64,000 nt of DNA, taken from Acidiphilium sp. C61 (GTDB taxonomy: Bacteria > Pseudomonadota > Alphaproteobacteria > Acetobacterales > Acetobacteraceae). The position numbers and the translations under genes were made by a program. The notes below the pieces were generated by a model, which was not told the origin of the DNA, did no database searches, and was given only the letters and a program-made list of their open reading frames with translations. The stretch is from the NCBI RefSeq assembly GCF_902712915.1, contig NZ_CACTIA010000005.1, positions 2,888,501 to 2,952,500 of the forward strand. Reading direction: 5' to 3'. Positions 44,327 to 52,972 of this stretch are shown piece by piece. Within the stretch, counting starts at the first letter, position 1. The number at the start of each line of letters is the position of its first letter.

Positions 44327-44869
44327 ATGGACATTATCGCCACCCCGCGCCTCGTTTTGCGAACCCCGCTTTCGGGCGACCTTCAACATCTGCACGACCA
44401 TGTGCTGTCAGACGCAGACGTGATGAAGATGGCCTTTGCGGGCGCCTCCATGTCTTTTGAACAGTCGATCTCATTCTTCGAAGCCAATTTCGACCATGCG
44501 CATAGTGGCAGGAAGTTAGGCATTCTTGTTGAGCGCGACACTGCGGCGTTCGTCGGATTTGCAGGTTTGCTCCCGTGCAACGTCCTGAACCAGCCGGACT
44601 ATGAATGCGGGTTTGTGCTCAGGCGTGCTGTCTGGGGGCGCGGATACGCGACCGAGATTGGACGTGGTCAAATCGAGTATGGTCTGGAGACACTTCAATT
44701 AAGCCGCCTCCTTGCTCAAGCCTCGCCTGAAAACGAGGGATCGATTTCCGTTCTGAAAAAACTGGGCATGGAATTCAAAACCTCGATCCAAAGCGCAGAG
44801 AGAGGGGAGCGGCATGTCTATGCCATCGATCGTCTCCCCCCGCCGCGGCGGGAGATGTTGCTCCGTTAG
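44327..44869 (+). CDS. GNAT family N-acetyltransferase (RimJ/RimL-like)
   Basis: 180-residue acetyltransferase. It opens IIATPRLVLRTPLSGDLQHL, the usual RimJ-like start. The acetyl-CoA loop region is FVLRRAVWGRGYATEIGRGQ (R/Q-x-x-G-x-G/A), followed by RLLAQASPENEGSISVLKKL. It would transfer an acetyl group to an amine of a protein N-terminus or small molecule. No good ribosome binding site is visible, because the degenerate repeat abuts the ATG. Confidence 0.85.
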   Translation: MDIIATPRLVLRTPLSGDLQHLHDHVLSDADVMKMAFAGASMSFEQSISFFEANFDHAHSGRKLGILVERDTAAFVGFAGLLPCNVLNQPDYECGFVLRRAVWGRGYATEIGRGQIEYGLETLQLSRLLAQASPENEGSISVLKKLGMEFKTSIQSAERGERHVYAIDRLPPPRREMLLR

Positions 44870-44875
44870 CCGACA

Positions 44876-44919
44876 TGATAGAGCGCACCATCCGATCCGG
44901 CGGGATCGGGACCTGCTCC
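44876..44919 (+). repeat. Half copy of the palindromic repeat, copy 7
   Basis: Second hairpin only: GATAGAGCGCACCATCCGATCC, loop and GGGATCGGGACCTGCTC arms. It sits between the GNAT stop and the start of the next gene. Confidence 0.7.
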
Positions 44920-44957
44920 CGCAGCGCCTCAAAGAAATTCACCGAAAGGCCGCCTCG

Positions 44958-46301
44958 ATGCCCCGCAATACCATCACATGGCAAACCACTTGCCTGGCGG
45001 TTAGTGTCGCCGTGGTGTCTCTGCTGACATGCTTTGGTCTGATGCATCCCTGGATTACGGGTGACACTGCAAGCTGGCTCGCCCCTTGCTCGGGGATCGC
45101 GTGCTTTGCCGGTGCACGCTTTCCGCTGTATCGCATCGTCTATCTGGTCATCACGTTTGACGGCCGGTTTCCCGCCCTGCTGCCTTGGGTGCAGGTCTCG
45201 CTATTCCTCGTCGCCGGGTTTCAACTGGCGTCCTCATCCCGTCGCGCCGGCGCATCGCCCGCCGCCGCCGCCGCGATTGCTCTAGCTTTTCCCCTCAGCA
45301 ATATGCTGCTGATCTGGGGACGCGCCGAAATTCCCGAAATCCTTGCCCGCGCGGCTCTCCTCGCCGCCCTCGCGGCCTCGCTCGACGCCGCCATCGCCCC
45401 TGCCTCGCGCCTCGCCTCCCTCCGCGCCGGTATCTTCGGGAGTGCGGCCTATCTCCTCGACCCCGCGCAACTGCCCTTCATCGTCGTTCTCCCCATACTC
45501 ATCGCGTGGCTCCAGCAACGCAGCAACACATCCCGCGCGCACTGGCTTCAGCCCACCCGCACGGCGGCGTTACTTGCGCTGCCCTTTCTTGTCATTGCCA
45601 GCGTCCGTCTCGCAACGCTGGATAGTTTCAACATTGTTTCGTTCGGCGGCTACGAGATCTCCGGCCTCGCCGCTGAAATCCTCACTCCGGCCACCGAAGC
45701 GGAATTGCCCCCCAGGCTGCGCCCGATCGGAGCCGAAATCCTGAGCCGCAAATCCGAACTCATCCGCAGTCGCCAGATCCCGGCAACGCCGCTGAATTCT
45801 ACCGGTCACGCCTCTCTCGCCTCCGAGGCGATCGGTTATTTCGATATCTTCGCCCGCTATTATGACGTCATGCTCCGCGAGACCGTCCTTCCCCTCCGCC
45901 AGCCCCAGCAGAGCTGGGTGGCTTTCAATCACGAGATGCAGACATTTTCCTTCGCCGTCATCCGGCATGAAAAAGTGATCTATGTCCTCTGGATTGCCGG
46001 TGCGCTCGCGCGGCTGTTCGGACGCATGACGATGCTGAACCTCCCCTTCGTGCTGGCTGCCGCCGCACTTCTGCTGATCCTCATCATGCGCCGGCCAGTC
46101 ACCCACCCCGCACCGCAACCGCGCGACACATGTCTCCTCTTCGGACTGACCGCCGCGTACACGATCGGCACCGGCATCCTCGGTTGCCTCGTCGCTTTCC
46201 CCGCCCAACGATATATCGACGGTGCGGGCCTCCTCATTACCGCCTGGCCTCTTTATGCCTGCTTTCATCTGACCGGACTTTTTGCCCCGGCTCGTACCTG
46301 A
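44958..46301 (+). CDS. Multi-pass membrane protein of unknown function
   Basis: 447-residue protein with about nine to ten hydrophobic helices, for example LAVSVAVVSLLTCFGLM, LPWVQVSLFLVAGFQLA, LLALPFLVIASVRLA, LPFVLAAAALLLILIM and the last near the C-terminus. It has a large extra-membrane loop at about 230-350. The layout, with an early ITGDTASWL loop, resembles polytopic glycosyltransferase-like proteins, but no catalytic motif could be identified. ATG at 44958 was chosen over an upstream frame that overlaps the GNAT gene. Confidence 0.65.
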   Translation: MPRNTITWQTTCLAVSVAVVSLLTCFGLMHPWITGDTASWLAPCSGIACFAGARFPLYRIVYLVITFDGRFPALLPWVQVSLFLVAGFQLASSSRRAGASPAAAAAIALAFPLSNMLLIWGRAEIPEILARAALLAALAASLDAAIAPASRLASLRAGIFGSAAYLLDPAQLPFIVVLPILIAWLQQRSNTSRAHWLQPTRTAALLALPFLVIASVRLATLDSFNIVSFGGYEISGLAAEILTPATEAELPPRLRPIGAEILSRKSELIRSRQIPATPLNSTGHASLASEAIGYFDIFARYYDVMLRETVLPLRQPQQSWVAFNHEMQTFSFAVIRHEKVIYVLWIAGALARLFGRMTMLNLPFVLAAAALLLILIMRRPVTHPAPQPRDTCLLFGLTAAYTIGTGILGCLVAFPAQRYIDGAGLLITAWPLYACFHLTGLFAPART

Positions 46302-46327
46302 TGCCGCGTCTCGCCTCATCTTGTTGT

Positions 46328-46435
46328 CCAGACCATCGTCCAATCAGATGGAATCATCTGATCGGATAAAGACGCTGGGTTTATCAACAGGATAGAGCAC
46401 GACATCCAATCCGAAAGAATCGGAAACTGCTCTGG
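46328..46435 (+). repeat. Palindromic two-hairpin repeat element, copy 8
   Basis: 108 bp with CCAGA/TCTGG ends in place of CTAGA/TCTAG. The inner sequence CAATCAGATGGAATCATCTG and the linker TTTATCAACAGGAT are well kept. Confidence 0.85.
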
Positions 46436-46613
46436 GCTCTATTCCCGTTTCCGCCACGCGCGCCGCAGTCCATCGCGTCGCCCGCCCACCGCAAATCCTT
46501 AGCGACCTAATCATTCATAGAAAAACTGTATAAGTTTGTTAATAATATTAAAATATATACACGATTCCAATATAAAAACGCTACAAAAACCAAAGAATGA
46601 AACGGAGTCGGTC

Positions 46614-47150
46614 GTGCAAGATACAATAAAATGGCTATTTTTTGGTTTTTTTATCGGAATAATTATTACGCTTCCAATCATCGTTTTCGTCGAATATGCT
46701 TATTTTGGAAATCTGTATTCTTTCACTCATTATCGTTTCAACGGCAGAAAGAGTATAGCCTATTTTTATCAGTCGCTGGACTTGATGTATATGGGAACCG
46801 GACAATTTATACATACAATAGATTATATAAATCACAGATCGAAACACCTTCATATCATTGTCACGCCCATAAGCATAAATGATTACAAGGTAAAAATCGC
46901 AAACGTGTCCCAAAACGCCTGCCGCCTCATTGTCGACATGTCGTACAGTTCAAACATAGTAAAATTCATATATATCAATGATACGGCAGTCGGCCTGTTT
47001 CACTTCCAGCCGATCAGCGGCCACTTCCTTCTCGTCGACGGCAAGGCCGTCTCCCCCGGCCAGGACGCCTACGCCCGGCGCCTGTGCGCCAGAACCGCCG
47101 GGCGCGTGCAGATCGGCATGGAAATATCGGCCCACCCGTCCAACACCTGA
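46614..47150 (+). CDS. Small membrane-anchored protein, AT-rich 5' part
   Basis: 178-residue protein with one N-terminal membrane helix (FFGFFIGIIITLPIIVFVEY) and a soluble remainder with no recognised domain. GGAG lies six bases before GTG 46614, which was chosen over a TTG at 46536. The first two thirds use AT-rich codons, while the last 50 codons are GC-rich like the host, so the gene may be a chimera or an acquired gene under change. Function is unknown. Confidence 0.6.
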   Translation: MQDTIKWLFFGFFIGIIITLPIIVFVEYAYFGNLYSFTHYRFNGRKSIAYFYQSLDLMYMGTGQFIHTIDYINHRSKHLHIIVTPISINDYKVKIANVSQNACRLIVDMSYSSNIVKFIYINDTAVGLFHFQPISGHFLLVDGKAVSPGQDAYARRLCARTAGRVQIGMEISAHPSNT

Positions 47151-47314
47151 GCCGCCAGAATCTAACCCTGAAAGCCATCCCGGATATTTGTCGCTCATCT
47201 CAACAATCATAAACAAAACAATAAAAACCTGAAAACGCTATAATATTGGACGTTTTTTCCCATCTCCCGCCATTCTCAGCCCGCACCGGCTAGGGTAAAA
47301 CCTCTCGCGGTGGG

Positions 47315-47422
47315 TTAGAGCATCACCCGGTCGGCCGAGCTCATCTGACCGGATCAGCATGCTCGCGATATCAATGAAACAGGGCGCGACACCCGCTCCA
47401 AAAGGATCGGCACGTGCTCCAG
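47315..47422 (+). repeat. Degenerate palindromic repeat element, copy 9
   Basis: Diverged but aligned end to end: TTAGAGCATCACCCGGTCGG, CATCTGACCGGATCAGCATG, linker ATATCAATGAAACAG, then CAAAAGGATCGGCACGTGCTC. It ends five bases before the next gene's ATG. Confidence 0.75.
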
Positions 47423-47427
47423 GGGAG

Positions 47428-48609
47428 ATGGCGTTGATCTATCGATGCATCGATTGCGGGAAAACCTCCTTCGAAACCGAATGCCCGTGGTGCCCGGCGG
47501 CGCATGACGCCGATGAGCCCGCGTCGGGCGAAGCGGCGGCGCAGATCCCGCTCGATCCCGCCTTCCTCCCCGAATTTCAATACCGGCCCAGAAACCTGCT
47601 CCTTCGCCTGCTCCTGAAGCGGCGAAACCAGGCCCGGCTCGACACCGCGCGCAACAACATCCTGCAAAAATACGCCCGGTTCCGGATCCCCTATTTCGCC
47701 AATTTCATCGCCATCGCCGGCTCCGGCGAAGCTGGGCTCGAACTCGCCGCCCTGACCGACCCGGCGGCGAACGACAATCACTCGGATACCGCCATCTTCC
47801 GCGAAATCCTGGTCCGCAAAGGCTTCGCCGAATTGCGCGATGCGCCGGAACTCTTCGGCAAGCTTCTGCTCACCACCCGTTTCAGCGAGGATTACCGCGC
47901 GTTTTGCCTGGAGTCCGTGCCCCATGTCCGGGACAGCCTGCGCGAGACGCTGAAATCATGGATCGCCGAAACCGGCCCCCGCTTCAGGAACGACCTCTGC
48001 CTCTTTCTCCATGTCCTGTGGTCCAGCAACATCAGGCATCCCGAGTTGCCCTTCAACGATCGCGCCGCGACGACCTACGGAACGCCCCTGCTGCCCCGCC
48101 AGCGTGTCAGGGACGTGCTGGACATCTGCGAAGCCATTCATCTCGATCTCCTGGTCCAGCGCCTCGATGCCCGGCTGGTTCATTTCGACCCCGACCGCAC
48201 CGTCTCGATCGCCCATGTCGATGCGATGAACACCGATGATTTCGAAAAATTCCTCGCCGCCCTGTTCAGGATCGCCGGCTTCGAAATCGATGAAACCCGG
48301 CCCGGCGGCGATCGCGGCAGCGTGATGTTCGGCGCCCAGTTCGGCAAACGCGTCGTCATCCACGCGATCAGCGAGTCCGGCAGCGTCGCCGCCGCCGCCG
48401 TGCAGGACGCGATCTCCGCCCGCAACGTCTACGCCTGCGACGACGCCATCGTCGTCACCAACGCCTACTTCACCAGATCCGCAACCGACCTCGCCAACGC
48501 CGCCGGCATCGCCTTGATCGACCGCGTCGAACTCCAGAACTATCTCGACGAATACAATCTCCGCATCACCGAGGCCTATCAGGAAGTGGCAAACCCCGCC
48601 CTCGCCTGA
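47428..48609 (+). CDS. Zinc-ribbon protein with degenerate Mrr-like (restriction endonuclease fold) domain
   Basis: 393-residue protein. The N-terminus is a zinc ribbon (Cys7, Cys10, Cys19, Cys22 in YRCIDCGKTSFETECPWC). A long helical middle part has no known motif. Residues about 268-372 match the Mrr_cat pattern: DDFEKFLAALFRIAGFEIDE, then IVVTNAYFTRSATDLANAAG and IALIDRVELQNYL. The catalytic positions are changed: the Asp after the GDxG turn is replaced (GGDRGSVMF) and the QxK motif reads HAI (VVIHAISES). It is therefore probably a binding, non-cutting domain. ATG at 47428 was chosen although GGGGAG touches it. Confidence 0.7.
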   Translation: MALIYRCIDCGKTSFETECPWCPAAHDADEPASGEAAAQIPLDPAFLPEFQYRPRNLLLRLLLKRRNQARLDTARNNILQKYARFRIPYFANFIAIAGSGEAGLELAALTDPAANDNHSDTAIFREILVRKGFAELRDAPELFGKLLLTTRFSEDYRAFCLESVPHVRDSLRETLKSWIAETGPRFRNDLCLFLHVLWSSNIRHPELPFNDRAATTYGTPLLPRQRVRDVLDICEAIHLDLLVQRLDARLVHFDPDRTVSIAHVDAMNTDDFEKFLAALFRIAGFEIDETRPGGDRGSVMFGAQFGKRVVIHAISESGSVAAAAVQDAISARNVYACDDAIVVTNAYFTRSATDLANAAGIALIDRVELQNYLDEYNLRITEAYQEVANPALA

Positions 48610-48690
48610 AGCAGGGCCAGCCCTGTCAACCACCTTCCCGCCTGCGCATGCTCCTTGCCTACCCCCCGCCGATCGTGCTTGTTAGAAAAA

Positions 48691-49356
48691 ATGACAACCG
48701 AAGCCGCACCGCAGGGCTTTCTGCTCCGCTTCGTCGGCTTCATCGCCGCACTCTGCGCCTGCGTCGCCGCCGAGGGCATGCGCTGCCGCCGCGGCGGCCC
48801 GGTCACCGTTCTCGCCTGGTCCCGCCTGCGCCGCCTCTGCGCCCGCTTCGAATCCCTCGCCGCCAGGCCGCCCGCGTCGCCGCGCCATCGCGCCCGCCGT
48901 CCAGGCCGCGCCGCCGCGCGCTCACCTCTGCCACGCGCCGCCGCGCGCTCGCCCCTGCCGCGCGATTTCGGCTGGCTGCGGCAAACCTTTCCCGCCGCCG
49001 CCGCCCTCGCGCCGCAGCTCCGCGCCCTGCTCGATGCGCCGGACATGCAGGGCTTCATCGCCGCAACCCCCACCGCCGGCCGCATCCTCCGCCCGCTCTG
49101 CCACACGCTCGGCCTCCGCCTGCCGCCCATCCTCGCGCTGCCGCCCCGCAAGCGCAAACCACGGCCCAAACCCGCGCCCAAACCCGTGCCCGATCTTGCG
49201 CCCGATCCCGCGCCCGATCCCGCTTCGGCGGCGACCTACACCCGCATGAACCTGGCCGCCCCGCACCAGGCGCCTGCGCCCGGCGGCAAGCCAGTCACCC
49301 CCTGGCCCCGCCCGCCGGACCGCCGCTTCATCCCCCCACACCGCCTCCGCACCTGA
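48691..49356 (+). CDS. Hypothetical protein, basic and Pro/Ala-rich
   Basis: 221-residue protein, not recognised. One hydrophobic helix is near the N-terminus (FLLRFVGFIAALCACVAA). The middle has a short helical region (FGWLRQTFPAAAALAPQLRA, then LLDAPDMQGFIAATPTAG). The end is a Pro-rich low-complexity tail. Clean host codon use and a position 87 bases before lysK suggest a real, lineage-specific gene. Confidence 0.6.
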   Translation: MTTEAAPQGFLLRFVGFIAALCACVAAEGMRCRRGGPVTVLAWSRLRRLCARFESLAARPPASPRHRARRPGRAAARSPLPRAAARSPLPRDFGWLRQTFPAAAALAPQLRALLDAPDMQGFIAATPTAGRILRPLCHTLGLRLPPILALPPRKRKPRPKPAPKPVPDLAPDPAPDPASAATYTRMNLAAPHQAPAPGGKPVTPWPRPPDRRFIPPHRLRT

Positions 49357-49442
49357 CGATCCGGCGCCCCCCGCGCCCGGCCGCACACCCATGCCCGATT
49401 CAAGCGTTTGACCCGGCCGCGCGCCAATCCTAAACGCAACGC

Positions 49443-51005
49443 ATGACACAGTCCGAAGCCGATACCCCCACGAGCTGGCCCTTCCGCGAAGCCGAACGCG
49501 TCGTCCACCGCCTGCACAAATCGGGGAAATCCACGGCCCTGTTCGAAACCGGCTACGGCCCGTCCGGCCTGCCGCATATCGGCACCTTCATGGAGGTCGC
49601 CCGCACCTCCTGGATCAGGCTCGCCTTCACCAGACTCACCGGCCTGCCCTCGAAGCTGCTCGCCTTCTCCGATGACATGGACGCCTTGCGCAAAGTCCCC
49701 GGCAATGTTCCGCAGCAGGACATGCTGCGCGAATTCATCGGCCAGCCGCTCACCCGCGTGCCCGACCCCTTCGGCACCCATCCGAGCTTCGGCGCCCACA
49801 ACAACGCCCGGCTGCAAGCCTTCCTCGACTCCTTCGGCTTCGAATACGAATTCGCCTCCTCCACCGAATACTACACCTCCGGCCGCTTCAACGACGCGCT
49901 GCGCGCCGTCGCCGCGAAGCACGATGTCATCCGCGACATCATCCGCCCGACCCTCGGCCCCGAGCGCCGCGCCACCTATTCGCCCATCCTGCCGCTGCAC
50001 CCGCGCACCGGCCAGGTCATGCAGGTCGCGATCGACGAGGTCGATGTCGATGCCGCAACCGTCACCTGGCGCGATCCGGAAACCGGCATCCTCCACGAAA
50101 CCTCGATCCTCGATGGCGGGGCCAAGCTGCAATGGAAGGCGGACTGGGCGATGCGCTGGTTCGCCCTCGGGGTGGACTACGAAATGTCCGGCAAGGACCT
50201 GATCGATTCCGTCCGTCTCTCCAGCGCCATCGTCCGCGCCCTCGGCGGCGAGCCGCCCGAAAGCTTCACCTACGAGCTGTTCCTCGACGAACACGGCCAG
50301 AAGATCAGCAAGTCGAAGGGTAACGGCCTCTCGGTCGAGCAATGGCTGACCTATGCCCCGGCCGAAAGCCTCGGCCAGTTCATGTTCGCTTCGCCCCAGC
50401 GTGCCAAGCGCCTGTATTTCGACGTCATCCCCCGCGCCACCGACGAATACCTGACCCACCAGGACAATCTGCGCGAAGGCAAGGGTAGGGCGGAGGACAA
50501 TCCCGCCTGGTTCATCCATGGCGGCGACATCCCCACCGCGTCGAGCAGCCCGATCCCCTTCGCCATGCTGCTCAACCTCGCCTCGGTGGTGAACGCCGAA
50601 ACCCCCGACCTGCTCTGGGGCTTCATCCGCGCCTACCGGCCCGAGGCAACGCCGGACACCGCCCCCTTCCTCGCCCGGCTGGTCGATTTCGCGGTCCGCT
50701 ACTATCAGGATTTCATCAAGCCGGCGAAGCAATACCGCCCCCCCACCGAGCTGGAGCGCGCCGCCCTGCTCGACCTCGCGGATGCTCTGAAAACCATCCC
50801 CGATGATGCCGACGCCGAAGCCCTGCAGAACCTGCTCTACGACATCGGCAAGCGCCACCCCTTCGCCAGCCTGCGCGAATGGTTCGGCTGCCTTTACCAG
50901 GTCCTGCTCGGCCAGACCGAGGGCCCGCGTTTCGGCGGCTTCATCGCCCTGTACGGCATCGCCCCCACGATCGGCCTGATCGAACAGGGCCTCGCCCTCT
51001 CCTGA
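49443..51005 (+). CDS. lysK: Lysyl-tRNA synthetase, class I
   Basis: 520-residue class I LysRS, which charges tRNA-Lys. The HIGH-type motif is GPSGLPHIGTFMEV and the KMSKS-type motif is QKISKSKGNGLSVEQWL. The class I form is found in archaea and in a set of bacteria including many alphaproteobacteria. The start ATG at 49443 fits the family N-terminus. The stop lies in a 12-bp tandem repeat. Confidence 0.95.
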   Translation: MTQSEADTPTSWPFREAERVVHRLHKSGKSTALFETGYGPSGLPHIGTFMEVARTSWIRLAFTRLTGLPSKLLAFSDDMDALRKVPGNVPQQDMLREFIGQPLTRVPDPFGTHPSFGAHNNARLQAFLDSFGFEYEFASSTEYYTSGRFNDALRAVAAKHDVIRDIIRPTLGPERRATYSPILPLHPRTGQVMQVAIDEVDVDAATVTWRDPETGILHETSILDGGAKLQWKADWAMRWFALGVDYEMSGKDLIDSVRLSSAIVRALGGEPPESFTYELFLDEHGQKISKSKGNGLSVEQWLTYAPAESLGQFMFASPQRAKRLYFDVIPRATDEYLTHQDNLREGKGRAEDNPAWFIHGGDIPTASSSPIPFAMLLNLASVVNAETPDLLWGFIRAYRPEATPDTAPFLARLVDFAVRYYQDFIKPAKQYRPPTELERAALLDLADALKTIPDDADAEALQNLLYDIGKRHPFASLREWFGCLYQVLLGQTEGPRFGGFIALYGIAPTIGLIEQGLALS

Positions 51006-51037
51006 TCGCGGGCCTGATCACGGGCCTGATCGCGGGC
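51002..51037 (+). repeat. Three 12-bp tandem repeats spanning the lysK stop
   Basis: Unit CCTGATCRCGGG occurs three times without gaps. Each unit carries TGA in the lysK frame, so the stop codon is present three times. Confidence 0.85.
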
Positions 51038-51047
51038 GCCGTTCAGG

Positions 51048-51797
51048 TCAGCGCATCAGCCGCTCGATCGTCGGCTGCAACGCGGCGGCGATCCGGCGCA
51101 TGCCCTCGGCATCCGGGTGCAGCGCGGGCTCGGGGGGGTGCATCCGCGGATCTACATAGAGTGCCGGGTCGGGGCGGCCGCCGGTCTCCAGCACATGCCC
51201 GACATCGCGGAACGTGACGAGCGAGCTTGCGGCATAGTGGCGGGCGAGAGCCGCGTTGATTGTCCGCGTCTGCGCGCTGATCCACGCCGAGCGGATCGAG
51301 GGCAGGATGCCGAGCAGCAGCACATGCGCGCGGGGAACATGGCGGTGCAGATCATCCACCACCGCCTCGATTCCCGGCACCGTCTGCCCGGCCCCCCAAT
51401 GGGTGCGGCCGAGATTGTTGGCGCCGATCAGCAGCACGACGAGTCTCGGATGCAGGCCGGCGAACTCGCCATGGTCGATCCGCCAGATCACGCTCGCCGT
51501 GGTGTCGCCGATCAGGCCGAAATTCAGCGCGTCGTAACGCCCGTAATAATGCCGCCAGATCGGCAGGATCTGCTGGTAGGGGTGCTTCCCCTCGCGATGC
51601 CAGTATTCGGTGATCGAATCGCCGAGCCAGACCAGCCGCGCATTGGGATGCGCGCGCGCCTCCTGCCTCGTGTGCTCGAAACGCTGCCGCCACCAGGGCA
51701 GGTCCATCCGCCCGATCGGCGCGGCGGCAAGATTGACATGCGCCTGGGCGGTGAGCGGAACAAGCAATGCCAGCAGCAGGCAGAGGCGAAGGATCAT
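51048..51797 (-). CDS. SGNH/GDSL-family hydrolase, secreted
   Basis: 249-residue protein with a signal peptide (LCLLLALLVPLTAQAHVNLA). SGNH blocks are visible: LVWLGDSITEYW (block I Ser), NFGLIGDTTASVIWRI (block II Gly), VVLLIGANNLGRTHW (block III Asn) and LHPDAEGMRRI (block V Asp/His). This fold includes esterases and O-acetylhydrolases of glycans. The ATG overlaps the MFS stop (ATGA). It is the last gene of the uppP-MFS-GDSL operon, which suggests a cell-envelope substrate. Confidence 0.88.
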   Translation of the reverse strand: MILRLCLLLALLVPLTAQAHVNLAAAPIGRMDLPWWRQRFEHTRQEARAHPNARLVWLGDSITEYWHREGKHPYQQILPIWRHYYGRYDALNFGLIGDTTASVIWRIDHGEFAGLHPRLVVLLIGANNLGRTHWGAGQTVPGIEAVVDDLHRHVPRAHVLLLGILPSIRSAWISAQTRTINAALARHYAASSLVTFRDVGHVLETGGRPDPALYVDPRMHPPEPALHPDAEGMRRIAAALQPTIERLMR

Positions 51798-52972
51798 GCG
51801 GACCTCGATGGATCGTGGCGCCCGAAGACGCGAGGATAGAAGAACAGATACGCCCCCTGGAACAGCCCGGCGAGCAGGAAGGGTGCGGCGAGGGCGCCGG
51901 ACTCGAACAGCACGCCGGCCAGCGCCGGGGCGACGCCGCGCGGGATGAGCACCGAGATCGTGTTGACGCTGGCGGCAAGCCCCCGCCGCTCGCTGCGCAC
52001 AATGCCGAGGGCGACCGCCTGGCGCGCCCCGGCCGTGCCGCGGTTGAAGGCCGAGCGCAGGGCGTAGATGACCAGTGCCACGCCGAAGCTCGGCGCGAAG
52101 GGCAGGGCGAACAGGCTGACCAGCCCGATCCCGCGCATCAGCACCACCGCCCGCACCGTGCCGAGAAGCCGGGTCAGCCGCCCGGTGGTCAGTGCCGCGA
52201 TCCCGGCCGCGGCGAAGGCGATCGCGAGCGCGGGGCCGATGGCGGCAGCCCCTGCATGGAAGCGGGCGGCGAACCACCAGGAGATGAACGGGCCGGACAG
52301 GCCGATCCCGGTGCCGTTGAGAACATTGAGCCCGGCGAGTTTCCACAGCAGGCTGTTCTCCGCCTTCGAGACGGCCTCGTGCCCCTCGGTCCGGGCGGCT
52401 TCAGGCAGGCGTGGCGGATCGGGGGTGAGGGCGAGCAGCAGGGTTGCGATCAGCGAGGCCGCGAGCGGCAGGGCGAACATCGGCCGCGCCGCGCCGATCA
52501 GCCCAGCCAGCACGGCGCCGATGGCCATGCCGAAAAACCCGATCGCGGTGTTGAGCGACAGCACCGTGCCGAACTCCCGCTTCTCGATCAGGCCGGACAG
52601 CCAGGATTGTTCCGCCGGCGCAAAGGGGCCGGCGGCGCCGTTCGCACCCCGGCCGAAGCCGCCGATCACCGCGGCGAAGGCGAGCGGCAGCGTCGCCTGG
52701 GTCAGCAGGCCGATCAGCGACGCAATCACCGAGATCGCCTCGTAGACGAGGACGAAGCGCTTGCGGCCGAAGCGGTCGCTGGCGGGGCCGACCAGCGTCG
52801 TCACCGCAACGGCGAACAGGATCGACAGGGCGAAGACAACGCCAAGCAGCGTGGCACTCCAGCCGAGCCTGGTCACATAAAGCGCGAAATCGACCACCAG
52901 CGCGCCCTGGGCGATGCTGCGCGCCCCGCGCGCGCCCATCAGGCGGGCGATGTCGGGGCGCGCCGTTGCCAT
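51794..52972 (-). CDS. MFS transporter
   Basis: 392-residue major facilitator protein with 12 hydrophobic helices. The loop 2-3 motif is LVGPASDRFGRKRFVLVYEA and a related motif is in the second half. The substrate is unknown. The ATG shares one base with the uppP stop and its stop overlaps the GDSL gene start, so the three form one operon. Confidence 0.88.
   Translation of the reverse strand: MATARPDIARLMGARGARSIAQGALVVDFALYVTRLGWSATLLGVVFALSILFAVAVTTLVGPASDRFGRKRFVLVYEAISVIASLIGLLTQATLPLAFAAVIGGFGRGANGAAGPFAPAEQSWLSGLIEKREFGTVLSLNTAIGFFGMAIGAVLAGLIGAARPMFALPLAASLIATLLLALTPDPPRLPEAARTEGHEAVSKAENSLLWKLAGLNVLNGTGIGLSGPFISWWFAARFHAGAAAIGPALAIAFAAAGIAALTTGRLTRLLGTVRAVVLMRGIGLVSLFALPFAPSFGVALVIYALRSAFNRGTAGARQAVALGIVRSERRGLAASVNTISVLIPRGVAPALAGVLFESGALAAPFLLAGLFQGAYLFFYPRVFGRHDPSRSA

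Noticed and set aside
48890..48965. Imperfect direct repeat in the hypothetical gene before lysK
   Set aside because: It is a short Ala/Arg/Pro low-complexity duplication that adds nothing beyond normal GC-rich slippage.
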